Notes: generated from the sequence alone by a model not told the origin. Shown: positions 1 through 6,092, counted from the stretch's first letter. The stretch is 6,940 bases of DNA from Chloroflexota bacterium (GCA_005881085.1 VBGU01000205.1:1-6940); one strand, 5' to 3'. Program-made: numbers and translations.

Positions 1-505
1 CCGTCGCGGATGCCGTCGCGCTCGGCGCTGCCGTCGTGGGCGCGGCCGTTGGTGCCTCCGTCGGTGCGACCGTCGGAGGGACGGTGACGGCTGTCGTGGG
101 TGGCGCGGTGCGTGCCTGGGTCGGTGGCGCCGTCGGAGGCGGGGTGGGCTGTGGCGTCGGCGTAGTTACGGCCAGGACCACGATCGTGCCCTTCATGAAC
201 GTGTGGATGCTGCAGTGATACGCGTACGTCCCCGCGCCCGTGAACGTAAACGAGTGCGAAGTGCCGGCGGCGATCACGCCGGTATCCCACGCTGCGGTAT
301 CCGAGGTTGAGGTGTGGCTGAACGCATCGCGGTTCGTCCACGTTACTGCGTCGCCGACCCGCACGGTGACGCTCGCCGGCGCGAACGCCGAGTTCTGGAT
401 GTTCACCGCGGATGTCGCAGCGAACGCGACGAGCGGCATCGCCAGCAGTCCGCACGAGACGATGAGGGTCGCGGCCCACGCGACGGCGGCGCGCCTCACC
501 GCCAT
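1..505 (-). CDS. Secreted cupredoxin (amicyanin/plastocyanin-like) with Thr/Pro-rich tail, C-terminus cut by window edge
   Basis: The minus strand is open from an ATG at 505 to the window edge (168 codons, no stop). Residues 1-30 look like a signal peptide: Arg at 4-5, a hydrophobic stretch, and an Ala-rich cleavage region near AFA-A. A cupredoxin fold follows at about 33-112, with VTVRVGDAVTWTN, the FSHT segment and YHCSIHTFMKG. The four type-1 copper ligands are all visible: His64, Cys98, His101 and Met104, and the C-x2-H-x2-M spacing is that of amicyanin. From residue 114 the chain becomes a Thr/Pro/Ala tail, likely an extracellular linker to a domain or anchor beyond the window. The probable role is periplasmic or cell-surface electron transfer or copper binding; the redox partner is unknown. 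GTG at codon 3 is an alternative start. The family call is firm, the precise role is not. Confidence 0.88.
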   Translation of the reverse strand, partial: MAVRRAAVAWAATLIVSCGLLAMPLVAFAATSAVNIQNSAFAPASVTVRVGDAVTWTNRDAFSHTSTSDTAAWDTGVIAAGTSHSFTFTGAGTYAYHCSIHTFMKGTIVVLAVTTPTPQPTPPPTAPPTQARTAPPTTAVTVPPTVAPTEAPTAAPTTAAPSATASAT

Positions 506-511
506 ACCCTA
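505..511. promoter_or_regulatory. Overlapping divergent -10-like elements between the cupredoxin gene and rsmG
   Basis: The seven bases TACCCTA read as TACCCT on the plus strand (505-510) and TAGGGT on the minus strand (511-506), both fitting TAnnnT. On the plus strand the hexamer ends 7 bases before a GTG at 518, the usual distance for a leaderless transcript. On the minus strand it abuts the cupredoxin ATG and lies 6 bases before an in-frame GTG (codon 3). No convincing -35 box or Shine-Dalgarno is present on either side. The two genes are separated by only about 12 bases, so some promoter must lie here or inside the coding regions. This is inference from spacing. Confidence 0.35.
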
Positions 512-517
512 CGCGTC

Positions 518-1255
518 GTGCAGCCGGATGTGTCCGCTGACGCGCCCTTCGATGCGCTCGCCCGCGACGCCGAACGTATCGGCGTCCATCTGGACGCCGC
601 GACGCTCGCTCTGTGCGAGCGGTATGCGGATCTGCTCATCGAACGCAATACGACGATGAACCTCACTGCGATCACAGCGCCGCCCGATATTGCGAAAAAA
701 CACTTCCTCGACTCGTTCACAGCGATCGCGGTGCGTACGTGGAGCGGTCGCGAGCGGATCATCGACGTCGGGAGCGGTGCCGGATTCCCGGGCCTCGCTC
801 TGCGCCTCGCGCTTCCCAAGACACGCGTGACCCTCGTGGAGGCGATGGGCAAGAAGGCCCGCTTCCTCGAAGAGGTCACGAGCGCGCTCGCGCTCGATAA
901 CGTAGAGATTCGCAACGAACGCGCCGAAGCACTCGCGCAGGCGCGTCGTGATCACTACGACGTCGGGACCGCGCGCGCGGTCGGGACGCTCGGCGCGATC
1001 GTCGAATACCTGCTGCCGTTTTTGAAGGTTGGCGGCGACGCGATCGCGTGGAAAGGCCGGGTCGACGCGGAGATCGCGGGCGCGAAAAAAGCGTGCGCGA
1101 GCATTGGTGGCGAGATCGTGAAGATCACACTGACGTCGGAGCTCGGGCTCGGTGCCGTCCTCCCAGGCAGGTCGCTCGTGGTGATCCGAAAGCTGCGCGA
1201 GACGCCGTCGCGTTACCCGCGTTCTCCCGCCGAAGTCAAGCGCCGCCCGTGGTGA
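518..1255 (+). CDS. rsmG: 16S rRNA (guanine527-N7)-methyltransferase RsmG (GidB)
   Basis: This is a cytoplasmic SAM-dependent methyltransferase that modifies G527 of 16S rRNA in the 530 loop; loss in other bacteria gives low-level streptomycin resistance. Counting from GTG 518, the N-terminal helical part carries the family signatures MNLTAIT (about 47-53) and KHFLDSF (about 61-67). The SAM-binding glycine loop DVGSGAGFPG lies at about 83-92, followed by VTLVEAMGKKARFLEEV. The C-terminal RKLRETPSRYPRSPAEVKRRP matches the usual family ending. Length is about 245 residues, against about 239 in B. subtilis. I chose GTG 518 because TACCCT ends 7 bases upstream; GTG 530 is equally plausible and gives 241 residues. 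The open frame continues upstream, but that part is antisense to the cupredoxin gene. The gene ends in a GTGA overlap with the next. The common mnmG/parAB neighbours are not seen here. Confidence 0.95.
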   Translation: MQPDVSADAPFDALARDAERIGVHLDAATLALCERYADLLIERNTTMNLTAITAPPDIAKKHFLDSFTAIAVRTWSGRERIIDVGSGAGFPGLALRLALPKTRVTLVEAMGKKARFLEEVTSALALDNVEIRNERAEALAQARRDHYDVGTARAVGTLGAIVEYLLPFLKVGGDAIAWKGRVDAEIAGAKKACASIGGEIVKITLTSELGLGAVLPGRSLVVIRKLRETPSRYPRSPAEVKRRPW

Positions 1256-1950
1256 TCGTGCCGTCGATCGACGTTCGCGGAGGACGTCTCGGAAACGGCT
1301 CCGCGCAGCCCGTCGCCGCCAGGGCACGCGACCTCGTCGCGGACGGCGCGGAGGAGCTGCACCTCGTCGATCTTGACGGGGCGGAGACCGGCCTGTTCCT
1401 GAATCTCGAGATGCTCGCCGAAGTGGCCCGCGCGGTCGGCGTTCCCTGCCGTCTCGCCGGCGGCGTCTCCCGTGTCGACGAGGCGCGCCGGGCGATCGAT
1501 CGCGGGTTCGCCGGCGTCCTTTTCTCGAGCGCCGTGTTCGGCGACGACGACATCTTGCGAGACGTCGCTTCTCTCGGCGATCGGGCGATAGTGGAGGTCG
1601 AGACGCGCGCCGGATTCCTCGCGCCGCGCGGCGGCGACCCAGGCTTGGTGACCGTCGCGACCGGCCGCGGGGCTCTCGCCTCGGCTCGAGCCGCGCAGCT
1701 CGCCGGCGTGCGCGGGCTGTATCTCATCGACCTCACATCGGAGGCGCGGCTCGTGGGCCCACCACTCGCCCTCGTCGACACGGTGCGCGCCGTGGTCGGT
1801 CAGCGCGTTGCGTTGCACGTGGGCGGTGGCGTCCGCGACCTCGACGACATCCGCGCGCTCGCGTCGCGCGGCGTCGCGTCAGTCGTGATCGGTCGCGCGC
1901 TCGTGGAGAAGCGTTTCACGATCCGCGCCGCGCGCGAGGCCGCCGCGTGA
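1252..1950 (+). CDS. Divergent HisA-family (beta/alpha)8-barrel protein, possibly not a functional ProFAR isomerase
   Basis: The 232-residue product has the two-fold repeated barrel of HisA/HisF. It shows IVPSIDVRGGR at 2-12, ELHLVDLDGA at 35-44, RLAGGVSR at 67-74, the phosphate-site GGGV at 191-194 and VIGRALVEKRFT at 212-223. HisA converts ProFAR to PRFAR in histidine synthesis. The first catalytic Asp is kept (Asp7). The second half is altered: the family's VxLDxRxG, holding the other catalytic Asp (Asp127 in T. maritima HisA), reads VEVETRAG (Glu117). The family's T-x-I-x-x-D-G-T segment reads IDLTSEARL (159-167), losing the Thr, the Asp and the Gly-Thr. The loop after strand 1 is also about a dozen residues short. 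No other his gene is nearby. It may be a repurposed paralogue or a divergent true HisA. The GTG start overlaps the rsmG stop, and the stop overlaps the next start, so coupling is likely. Confidence 0.8.
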   Translation: MIVPSIDVRGGRLGNGSAQPVAARARDLVADGAEELHLVDLDGAETGLFLNLEMLAEVARAVGVPCRLAGGVSRVDEARRAIDRGFAGVLFSSAVFGDDDILRDVASLGDRAIVEVETRAGFLAPRGGDPGLVTVATGRGALASARAAQLAGVRGLYLIDLTSEARLVGPPLALVDTVRAVVGQRVALHVGGGVRDLDDIRALASRGVASVVIGRALVEKRFTIRAAREAAA

Positions 1951-2663
1951 GGATCGGCGTCGTCAGCGACATCCACGCGAACCTCGTCGCGCTGGAGGCC
2001 GTTCTCGCCGATCTGGGCCCGGTCGACGCGCTCTGGGTCTGCGGCGACACGGTCGGGTACGGCCCCGATCCATCCGACGTCCTTGCGCTCCTCGTCGAGC
2101 GAAAGGCCACGCTCGTCGCCGGCAACCACGACCGGGCAGTCGCGACGGGGGAGGACCTCGAGCTCTTCAATCCGCCCGCGGCCGCAGCGGCCAAGATGCA
2201 TCAACGCTGGCTGTCGGCCGCGGAGCGCGACATGCTCGCCGCCCTGCCGCGTACCCTCGAGACGAGCGACGTGACGCTCTGCCACGGAAGCCTCCGCGAT
2301 CCCCTGTGGGAATACGTGACGAATCCTAAGAGCGCCGCCGCATCGCTCGCCCTCGCGAAAACCTCGCACTGCTGCGCCGGCCACACGCACGTGCCGTCGC
2401 TCTTCCGGGCCGGAAGCGAACCGCAGCCGGGGCGTGTGGGCTACGAAATGCCCTATCCTCTCGCGCCCCGCGCGTTCCTGAACCCGGGCAGCGTCGGTCA
2501 GCCGCGCGACGGGGATCCCCGCGCCGCATACGCGGTGATCGACCTTGGGGCGGCAACCGTCACATTTCATCGTTCGACGTATCGATTCGGTGAGACACAA
2601 CGCCGCATCCGGGACCGTGGCCTTCCGGCGATTTTCGCAGACCGCCTCAGCTTCGGTCTGTGA
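1947..2663 (+). CDS. Calcineurin-like metallophosphoesterase (YfcE/Metallophos_2 type)
   Basis: The 238-residue protein carries the full dinuclear-metal phosphoesterase motif set in order: SDIH (Asp8, His10), CGDTVGYGPDP (Asp34), GNHD (59-62), CHGS (His113) and GHTH (145-148). These are followed by LNPGSVGQPRDGDPRAAYAV, characteristic of the family branch annotated as metallophosphatase family protein or predicted phosphodiesterase. It has no signal peptide or membrane segment and should be cytoplasmic. All metal ligands are present, so it is presumably an active phosphodiesterase or phosphatase; the substrate cannot be deduced. The GTG start at 1947 overlaps the HisA-like stop by four bases and begins right at the first beta strand (MRIGVVSDIH). 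A weak GAGG lies about 7 bases upstream. The stop overlaps the next gene in the same way. Confidence 0.92.
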   Translation: MRIGVVSDIHANLVALEAVLADLGPVDALWVCGDTVGYGPDPSDVLALLVERKATLVAGNHDRAVATGEDLELFNPPAAAAAKMHQRWLSAAERDMLAALPRTLETSDVTLCHGSLRDPLWEYVTNPKSAAASLALAKTSHCCAGHTHVPSLFRAGSEPQPGRVGYEMPYPLAPRAFLNPGSVGQPRDGDPRAAYAVIDLGAATVTFHRSTYRFGETQRRIRDRGLPAIFADRLSFGL

Positions 2664-3055
2664 GCATTCCCTTCACGGAGCACGGGTCGACCCAGCAATC
2701 GGCCTACGACGGCGCGTCACGGATCGCGGTCGGGACCGATCCGGCGGGACTCGGGCTCGGCGAACTGGCCTCGCGCGATGAGGGCCGCCTCTACATCGCG
2801 GTCTTTGCTGGGTCGCAGCGCACCGGCGGCTACGGAATCCGTGTTCTGCGCGTGGACCGGGCCGCCGACACGCTCACGGTCCACGCGATGTTTTCCTCGC
2901 CCGCGCCCAATGCGTTCACCATCCAGGTGTTGACGTCTCCGGCGCATCTCGTCTCGATCGACCGGCAGTCGGCCGCGTCGGCGCGAGACATCATCCTCGT
3001 CGATCAATCGGCGGCGGAGCGGGCTCGCAGCCACATGCCACAATCGCAACCCTGA
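2660..3055 (+). CDS. PrcB C-terminal-domain family protein
   Basis: The 131-residue product resembles the PrcB C-terminal domain family (PF14343). The N-terminal part has FTEHGSTQQSAYDGASRIAV, corresponding to the usual aqG-xxSgy-r-x-x segment. It is followed by RLYIAVFAGSQRTGGYGIRV, with the hallmark TGGY turn, then a beta strand, and IQVLTSPAHLVSIDR, corresponding to the tsPyhlv-i-r end of the domain. PrcB of Treponema is a lipoprotein that stabilises the dentilisin protease complex. This copy has no signal peptide or lipobox, so that role cannot be transferred. No protease gene is adjacent. Residues after about 104 are hydrophilic and probably disordered. The GTG start overlaps the phosphoesterase stop (GTGA), and the TGA ends one base before the next GTG. 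Family assignment is from pattern recognition; function is unknown. Confidence 0.65.
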   Translation: MSIPFTEHGSTQQSAYDGASRIAVGTDPAGLGLGELASRDEGRLYIAVFAGSQRTGGYGIRVLRVDRAADTLTVHAMFSSPAPNAFTIQVLTSPAHLVSIDRQSAASARDIILVDQSAAERARSHMPQSQP

Positions 3056-3056
3056 C

Positions 3057-5138
3057 GTGATCGACGACGAAGGCAAAGACGACTCCACGGGCTCCGGCAA
3101 AGAGAAAGACGACCAATCTCCCTCTCTCGACAAGAGGGTCACGCAACCCGGACGGCATGTCGGCGACCGCTACGTGCGGATCGTCCGCCCGACCGGCAGC
3201 GGTCTTCGCGGGCACGGCGGCCGGTGGGTCGCGACCGAGGAGACCATGGAGCGCACCGGACGTATCGGCAGGGCGTGGGACTCCGCCCTGCGGTTCCTGA
3301 TCGGCCAACGCCTCGAGACCGAGGCGGAAGGGGAGGAACGCGTCGGCGTCGCGACGGGCTTGCCAATCCTCGCTTCGGACAACATCTCGTCCTCCGCCTA
3401 CGCGACCGAGGAAGCGATGCGCGTCCTGGCCCTCGCCGGGACGGCCGCCCTCGCCCTCACGATGCCGATCGCGATCGCCGTCGTTTTCGTCCTCGCGATC
3501 GTCATCCTCTCGGAGTCGCGCGTGATCCGGGCATATCCCAACGGCGGTGGCAGCTATCTCGTCGCTCGCGAGAATCACGGCGTCATCGCTGGACTCGTCG
3601 CGGCGTCGGCGTTGCTCATCGACTACGTGCTCACGGTCGCCGTCTCTACCGCCGCGGGCGTCGCAGCGATCTCGAGCTTCGTCCCCGAGCTCCACGACTA
3701 CCGCGTTGTTGCCGGGTTGGTGCTCATCGCAGTGCTCGTCATCGGCAACCTGCGAGGCGTGCGCGAGGCGGGGCTTCTCTTCGCGGCGCCAACGTACGCG
3801 TACATGATCGCGATGTACGGATTGGTCGCCTTCGGTCTCTTTCGGATCATGACCGGTGATCCGCCGGCCCCGGTTGCCCCGCCGAACCCGTTCCCTCCGG
3901 ATGGAACCGCGCCACTGACGCTTTTGCTCGTTCTTCGGGCGTTCGCGTCCGGCTCCGTCGGCCTCACGGGCAGCGAGGCGGTCGCCAACGGCGTGCCGAG
4001 CTTTCGGCGGCCGGAGACGACAAACGCGATCAAGACCCTGGTGCTCATGGGCACGATCTTCGCGACGATCTTCCTCGCCATCACCTGGCTCTCGACGACC
4101 ATCGGGATACAGCCGGACATCAGGGAGCAAGAGACCGTCAACAGCATGATGACGAAGGCGATCGTAGGCGCGGGCACGCCCTTCTACTACATCGTCCAGG
4201 TCACGACCGCGATCATCCTGCTGCTCGCCGCGAATACCGGCTTCACTGGATTCCCTCGACTCGCGTCCGTCCTCGCGAACGATCGCTTCATGCCGCGCCA
4301 TTTCGCCGACGTGGGGTCGCGTTTGGCTTTCAACTTCGGGATCGTCGTCCTCGCACTCCTCGCGTGCGTGATCCTCGCGGCCTTCGACGGGAGCGTGACG
4401 AACCTCGTGCCCCTCTACACGATCGGCGTGTTCCTTGCCTTCACCCTGTCGCAGTCAGGACTCGTTCGCCGCTGGCGACGCCTCCGCAATCCTGGGTGGC
4501 GTTTCTCCATCGCGATCAACGCCTTTGGAACGGTGGTGACCGGGACGGTGCTGCTGGTGGTGGCGTATACCAAGTTCGAGCACGGCGCGTGGATGGTCCT
4601 CGTGCTTATTCCCCTCATCTCAGCCCTGCTGTACGGCATTCATCGGCACTACCAGACTGTGCATGACGCGCTCGTCCTCTCCGGCCCGGACCAGCACAAG
4701 GTACAGACCCTCCCGGCTCCGGTCGTGATCGTGCCCATTGCACGTCTCGATCGGGCCGCGCTGCAGGCCCTGGCGTTCGCGCGTTCGGTCTCGCCGATCG
4801 TGAAGGCTGTCCACGTCTCGACCTCCAAGACCAGCGCGGAAGAATTCCGCAAACGTTGGGCGCAGCTCGACACGGACATCAAGCTTGACGTCGTCGAGTC
4901 GCCCTACCGGTCTCTCGTGGCGCCCCTCCTCAAGTACATCGACGCGATGGACAAGTCGGACGACCGGCCGATCACGGTCGTGCTGAGCGAATTCGTTCCG
5001 CACCACTGGTGGGAGTGGCTCCTCCACAGCCAGACCGCATTCCGGCTCAAGGCGGCGCTCCTCTTCCGACCGAACACCATCGTCATCGACGTCCCGTACC
5101 ACTTCGAGGAGCCCGGGCATCACACCAGACGGAAATAG
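3057..5138 (+). CDS. kimA: KimA-type potassium:proton symporter (APC superfamily) with Usp-like C-terminal domain
   Basis: This is an inner-membrane K+ importer of the KimA (YdaO) group, resembling B. subtilis KimA along its whole length. The core starts at ALRFLIGQRL (about residue 77). TM1 holds LPILASDNISSSAYATEE; Asp108 and Tyr115 have the D-x6-Y spacing of D36/Y43, which I recall as implicated in K+ handling in B. subtilis KimA. Further family signatures are AYPNGGGSYLVAREN, LLIDYVLTVAVSTAAG, NLRGVREAG, LTGSEAVANGVPSF and LLAANTGFTGFPRLA, with about 12 membrane segments to residue ~525. A cytoplasmic Usp-like domain follows (APVVIVPIARLD to VIDVPYHFEEP), the region where c-di-AMP inhibits the B. 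subtilis protein. The start is uncertain. GTG 3057 is one base after the upstream stop and gives 693 residues with a charged extension. ATG 3246 has a GAGGAG upstream and gives 630, nearer the family's ~607. I kept 3057 because the extension has coding periodicity. Confidence 0.93.
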   Translation: MIDDEGKDDSTGSGKEKDDQSPSLDKRVTQPGRHVGDRYVRIVRPTGSGLRGHGGRWVATEETMERTGRIGRAWDSALRFLIGQRLETEAEGEERVGVATGLPILASDNISSSAYATEEAMRVLALAGTAALALTMPIAIAVVFVLAIVILSESRVIRAYPNGGGSYLVARENHGVIAGLVAASALLIDYVLTVAVSTAAGVAAISSFVPELHDYRVVAGLVLIAVLVIGNLRGVREAGLLFAAPTYAYMIAMYGLVAFGLFRIMTGDPPAPVAPPNPFPPDGTAPLTLLLVLRAFASGSVGLTGSEAVANGVPSFRRPETTNAIKTLVLMGTIFATIFLAITWLSTTIGIQPDIREQETVNSMMTKAIVGAGTPFYYIVQVTTAIILLLAANTGFTGFPRLASVLANDRFMPRHFADVGSRLAFNFGIVVLALLACVILAAFDGSVTNLVPLYTIGVFLAFTLSQSGLVRRWRRLRNPGWRFSIAINAFGTVVTGTVLLVVAYTKFEHGAWMVLVLIPLISALLYGIHRHYQTVHDALVLSGPDQHKVQTLPAPVVIVPIARLDRAALQALAFARSVSPIVKAVHVSTSKTSAEEFRKRWAQLDTDIKLDVVESPYRSLVAPLLKYIDAMDKSDDRPITVVLSEFVPHHWWEWLLHSQTAFRLKAALLFRPNTIVIDVPYHFEEPGHHTRRK
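3237..3242 (+). promoter_or_regulatory. Shine-Dalgarno-like GAGGAG before an internal in-frame ATG of kimA
   Basis: GAGGAG stands 3 bases (the GAGG core 5 bases) before the in-frame ATG at 3246. Initiation there would give a 630-residue KimA without the hydrophilic extension, closer to the family's normal N-terminus. It is the strongest purine-rich site near either candidate start, because GTG 3057 has none. It could be the real start, a second start, or simply two Glu codons of the extension. Confidence 0.4.
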
Positions 5139-5140
5139 TC

Positions 5141-5158
5141 CTCGCGCTAGACTCGCGC
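5141..5158 (+). promoter_or_regulatory. Promoter-like TAGACT with flanking direct repeats upstream of the Usp gene
   Basis: The 24-base gap between kimA and the Usp gene contains TAGACT at 5148-5153, ending 9 bases before the ATG at 5163, with no Shine-Dalgarno. That fits a leaderless or near-leaderless transcript. The seven bases CTCGCGC occur at 5141-5147 and again at 5152-5158, an 11-base period overlapping the putative -10. This could be a small operator or chance in GC-rich DNA. A GAC-containing -35 candidate at about 5126-5131 is weak. Confidence 0.4.
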
Positions 5159-5162
5159 ACTC

Positions 5163-5591
5163 ATGCAACCGAAGCGCGTCCTCGTGGCTCTCGCGGGGAC
5201 GAGCGCGGACCCCGACATGCTGCGGCTCGTCGCCGCCATCGCGAAGTCCGCGAAGGCCGAGGTCATTGGCATCCACGTCATCGAGGTGCGTTGGAACCTT
5301 CCGCTGGACGCCGTCATGGAGCCCGAGCTCGACCGCGGCGAAGAGCTTCTGGCGAGCGCTAAGAAACTCGCCGACCAGACCGGTTTGGACCTCGAGACCG
5401 AGCTCCTTCAAGCACGAGATGCCGCAGCGGCCATCGTCGACACGGCCGTGGAACGGAAGTGCGACCTCATCGTCGTTGCCATGCCCTTCCGGAAGCGATT
5501 AGGAAGGGTGTACGTGGGAAGAACCGTGCAGAACGTCTACGTCAACGCGCCATGCGCGGTCCTCGCGTATCGTCAGGAAGAGACAAGGTGA
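5163..5591 (+). CDS. Universal stress protein (UspA) family protein, likely non-canonical nucleotide site
   Basis: The 142-residue single-domain protein has the UspA order of elements: KRVLVALAGT strand and turn (4-13), AEVIGIHVIEV strand, a central helix rich in Ala/Glu/Lys, AAIVDTAVERKCDLIVVAMP, and the C-terminal APCAVLAYR strand. Family members bind ATP or AMP or regulate partner proteins in the cytoplasm. The adenine-contacting Asp usually found after strand 1 (VavDgS) is Ala here (VALAGT). The G-x2-G-x9-G-(S/T) phosphate loop appears as RLGRVYVGRTVQNV, keeping glycines but not the standard pattern, so ATP binding is doubtful. It lies between a K+ permease that itself ends in a Usp-like domain and two RCK proteins, which suggests a regulatory role in K+ transport. 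Its stop overlaps the next GTG by four bases. Confidence 0.85.
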   Translation: MQPKRVLVALAGTSADPDMLRLVAAIAKSAKAEVIGIHVIEVRWNLPLDAVMEPELDRGEELLASAKKLADQTGLDLETELLQARDAAAAIVDTAVERKCDLIVVAMPFRKRLGRVYVGRTVQNVYVNAPCAVLAYRQEETR

Positions 5592-6091
5592 ACGTCGTAA
5601 TCGTCGGCTGCGGTCGGGTGGGTGGCTTCCTCGCGGGACTCCTCGACTCCGAGGGCCATCGCGTGAGCGTGGTGGACATTGCCTCGACCAGTCCGGCGCG
5701 CGCGGAGCGGGCGTGGTTCCAACACTTGCCCGGCTCCTTCAAAGGCGAAACGATCCTCGGTGACGGGACCGATCTCGAGGTGCTGCGCCAGGCCGGCGTC
5801 GAACGGGCGGACGCGGTCCTCGCGCTGACCGAAGGTGACAACCGTAACCTCATGTGCGCTCAGATCGCGCAAAAGATCTTTGGCGTAAAGCAGGTGATCG
5901 CCAAGGTCAACGACCCGGTGCGCGCGCAGACCTACCGCGAGCTGGGCGTCAACACCTTCTCGCGGACGACAATCCTCGGCACGCTCCTCCACGCGATGCT
6001 GCAGGAGGATCGGGAAGTCGGCGAGGTCCTCATGCGAAAGGCGCTCGCGCACGAGGCCGACATGGTCCACGAACCCGTGAAGGCTCGCTAA
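5588..6091 (+). CDS. TrkA N-terminal (RCK_N) domain protein, CeoB-like, lacking the RCK_C domain
   Basis: The 167-residue cytoplasmic protein begins directly with a Rossmann fold: VNVVIVGCGRVGGFLAGLL carries G-x-G-x-x-G at 7-12, and the strand-2 acidic residue is Asp30 (VSVVDI). Further RCK_N landmarks are ILGDGTDLEVLRQAGVERADAVLALTEGDNRNL (56-88), KQVIAKVNDPVR (101-112) and YRELGVNTF. RCK_N domains bind NAD(H) or adenine nucleotides and gate K+ transporters as dimers or octamers. The chain ends soon after the crossover helix, so the roughly 80-residue RCK_C ligand domain is absent. No frameshift is evident, since the next gene starts with its own complete RCK_N. The start GTG 5588 overlaps the Usp stop and has a GGAAGAG-like purine tract a few bases upstream. 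Paired RCK proteins next to an APC permease resemble Mycobacterium ceoB-ceoC; a heteromeric partnership is inference. Confidence 0.9.
   Translation: MNVVIVGCGRVGGFLAGLLDSEGHRVSVVDIASTSPARAERAWFQHLPGSFKGETILGDGTDLEVLRQAGVERADAVLALTEGDNRNLMCAQIAQKIFGVKQVIAKVNDPVRAQTYRELGVNTFSRTTILGTLLHAMLQEDREVGEVLMRKALAHEADMVHEPVKAR
6079..6083 (+). promoter_or_regulatory. Ribosome binding site (GAAGG) supporting the TTG start of the second RCK gene
   Basis: GAAGG lies 9 bases before TTG 6093, inside the last codons of the preceding gene. It supports the TTG, which also places the Rossmann GAGEVG loop at residues 7-12, as expected for a complete TrkA protein. No other start codon is available near the fold's first strand. 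Confidence 0.5.
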
Positions 6092-6092
6092 G

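Noticed and set aside
1..165. Tandem repeat or CRISPR-like array at the left edge
   Set aside because: The repeats are imperfect and follow the three-base period of the Thr/Pro-coding tail, with no unique spacers.
314..517. Upstream extension of the rsmG frame to an ATG at 314
   Set aside because: This part is antisense to the cupredoxin gene and its translation is Arg-rich, unlike any RsmG N-terminus.
36..659. Plus-strand open frames at 36-218 and 240-659
   Set aside because: They are antisense to the cupredoxin gene and partly out of frame over rsmG. The Gly/Val repeat in the first is the complement of the Thr/Pro tail.
1252..1950. Histidine biosynthesis operon
   Set aside because: Only a single divergent HisA-like gene is present; no hisB, hisF, hisH, hisG or hisIE is seen on either side.
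3120..3138. Hairpin CCCTCT / AGAGGG with a 7-base loop as a terminator between the PrcB-domain gene and kimA
   Set aside because: The stem is only 6 bp, there is no following T-run, and it lies inside apparently coding sequence.
3056..3245. Possible c-di-AMP (ydaO/kimA) riboswitch leader upstream of ATG 3246
   Set aside because: KimA genes in Firmicutes carry this riboswitch, and a loose AACCCG...GGCGAC resemblance exists near 3143-3167. The conserved 5' blocks are not visible, and the stretch shows coding periodicity.
2991..4301. Long minus-strand open frame of 436 codons opposite kimA
   Set aside because: Its translation is Arg/Asp/Glu/Gly-rich low-complexity sequence without family resemblance, and it lies antisense to an unmistakable KimA membrane protein.
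5009..5362. Plus-strand frame at 5009-5362 and minus-strand frame at 6513-6854 with similar N-termini (MGV...QPD...)
   Set aside because: The resemblance looked like a small repeated gene, but both are the same out-of-frame reading of the homologous 3' ends of the two kimA copies.
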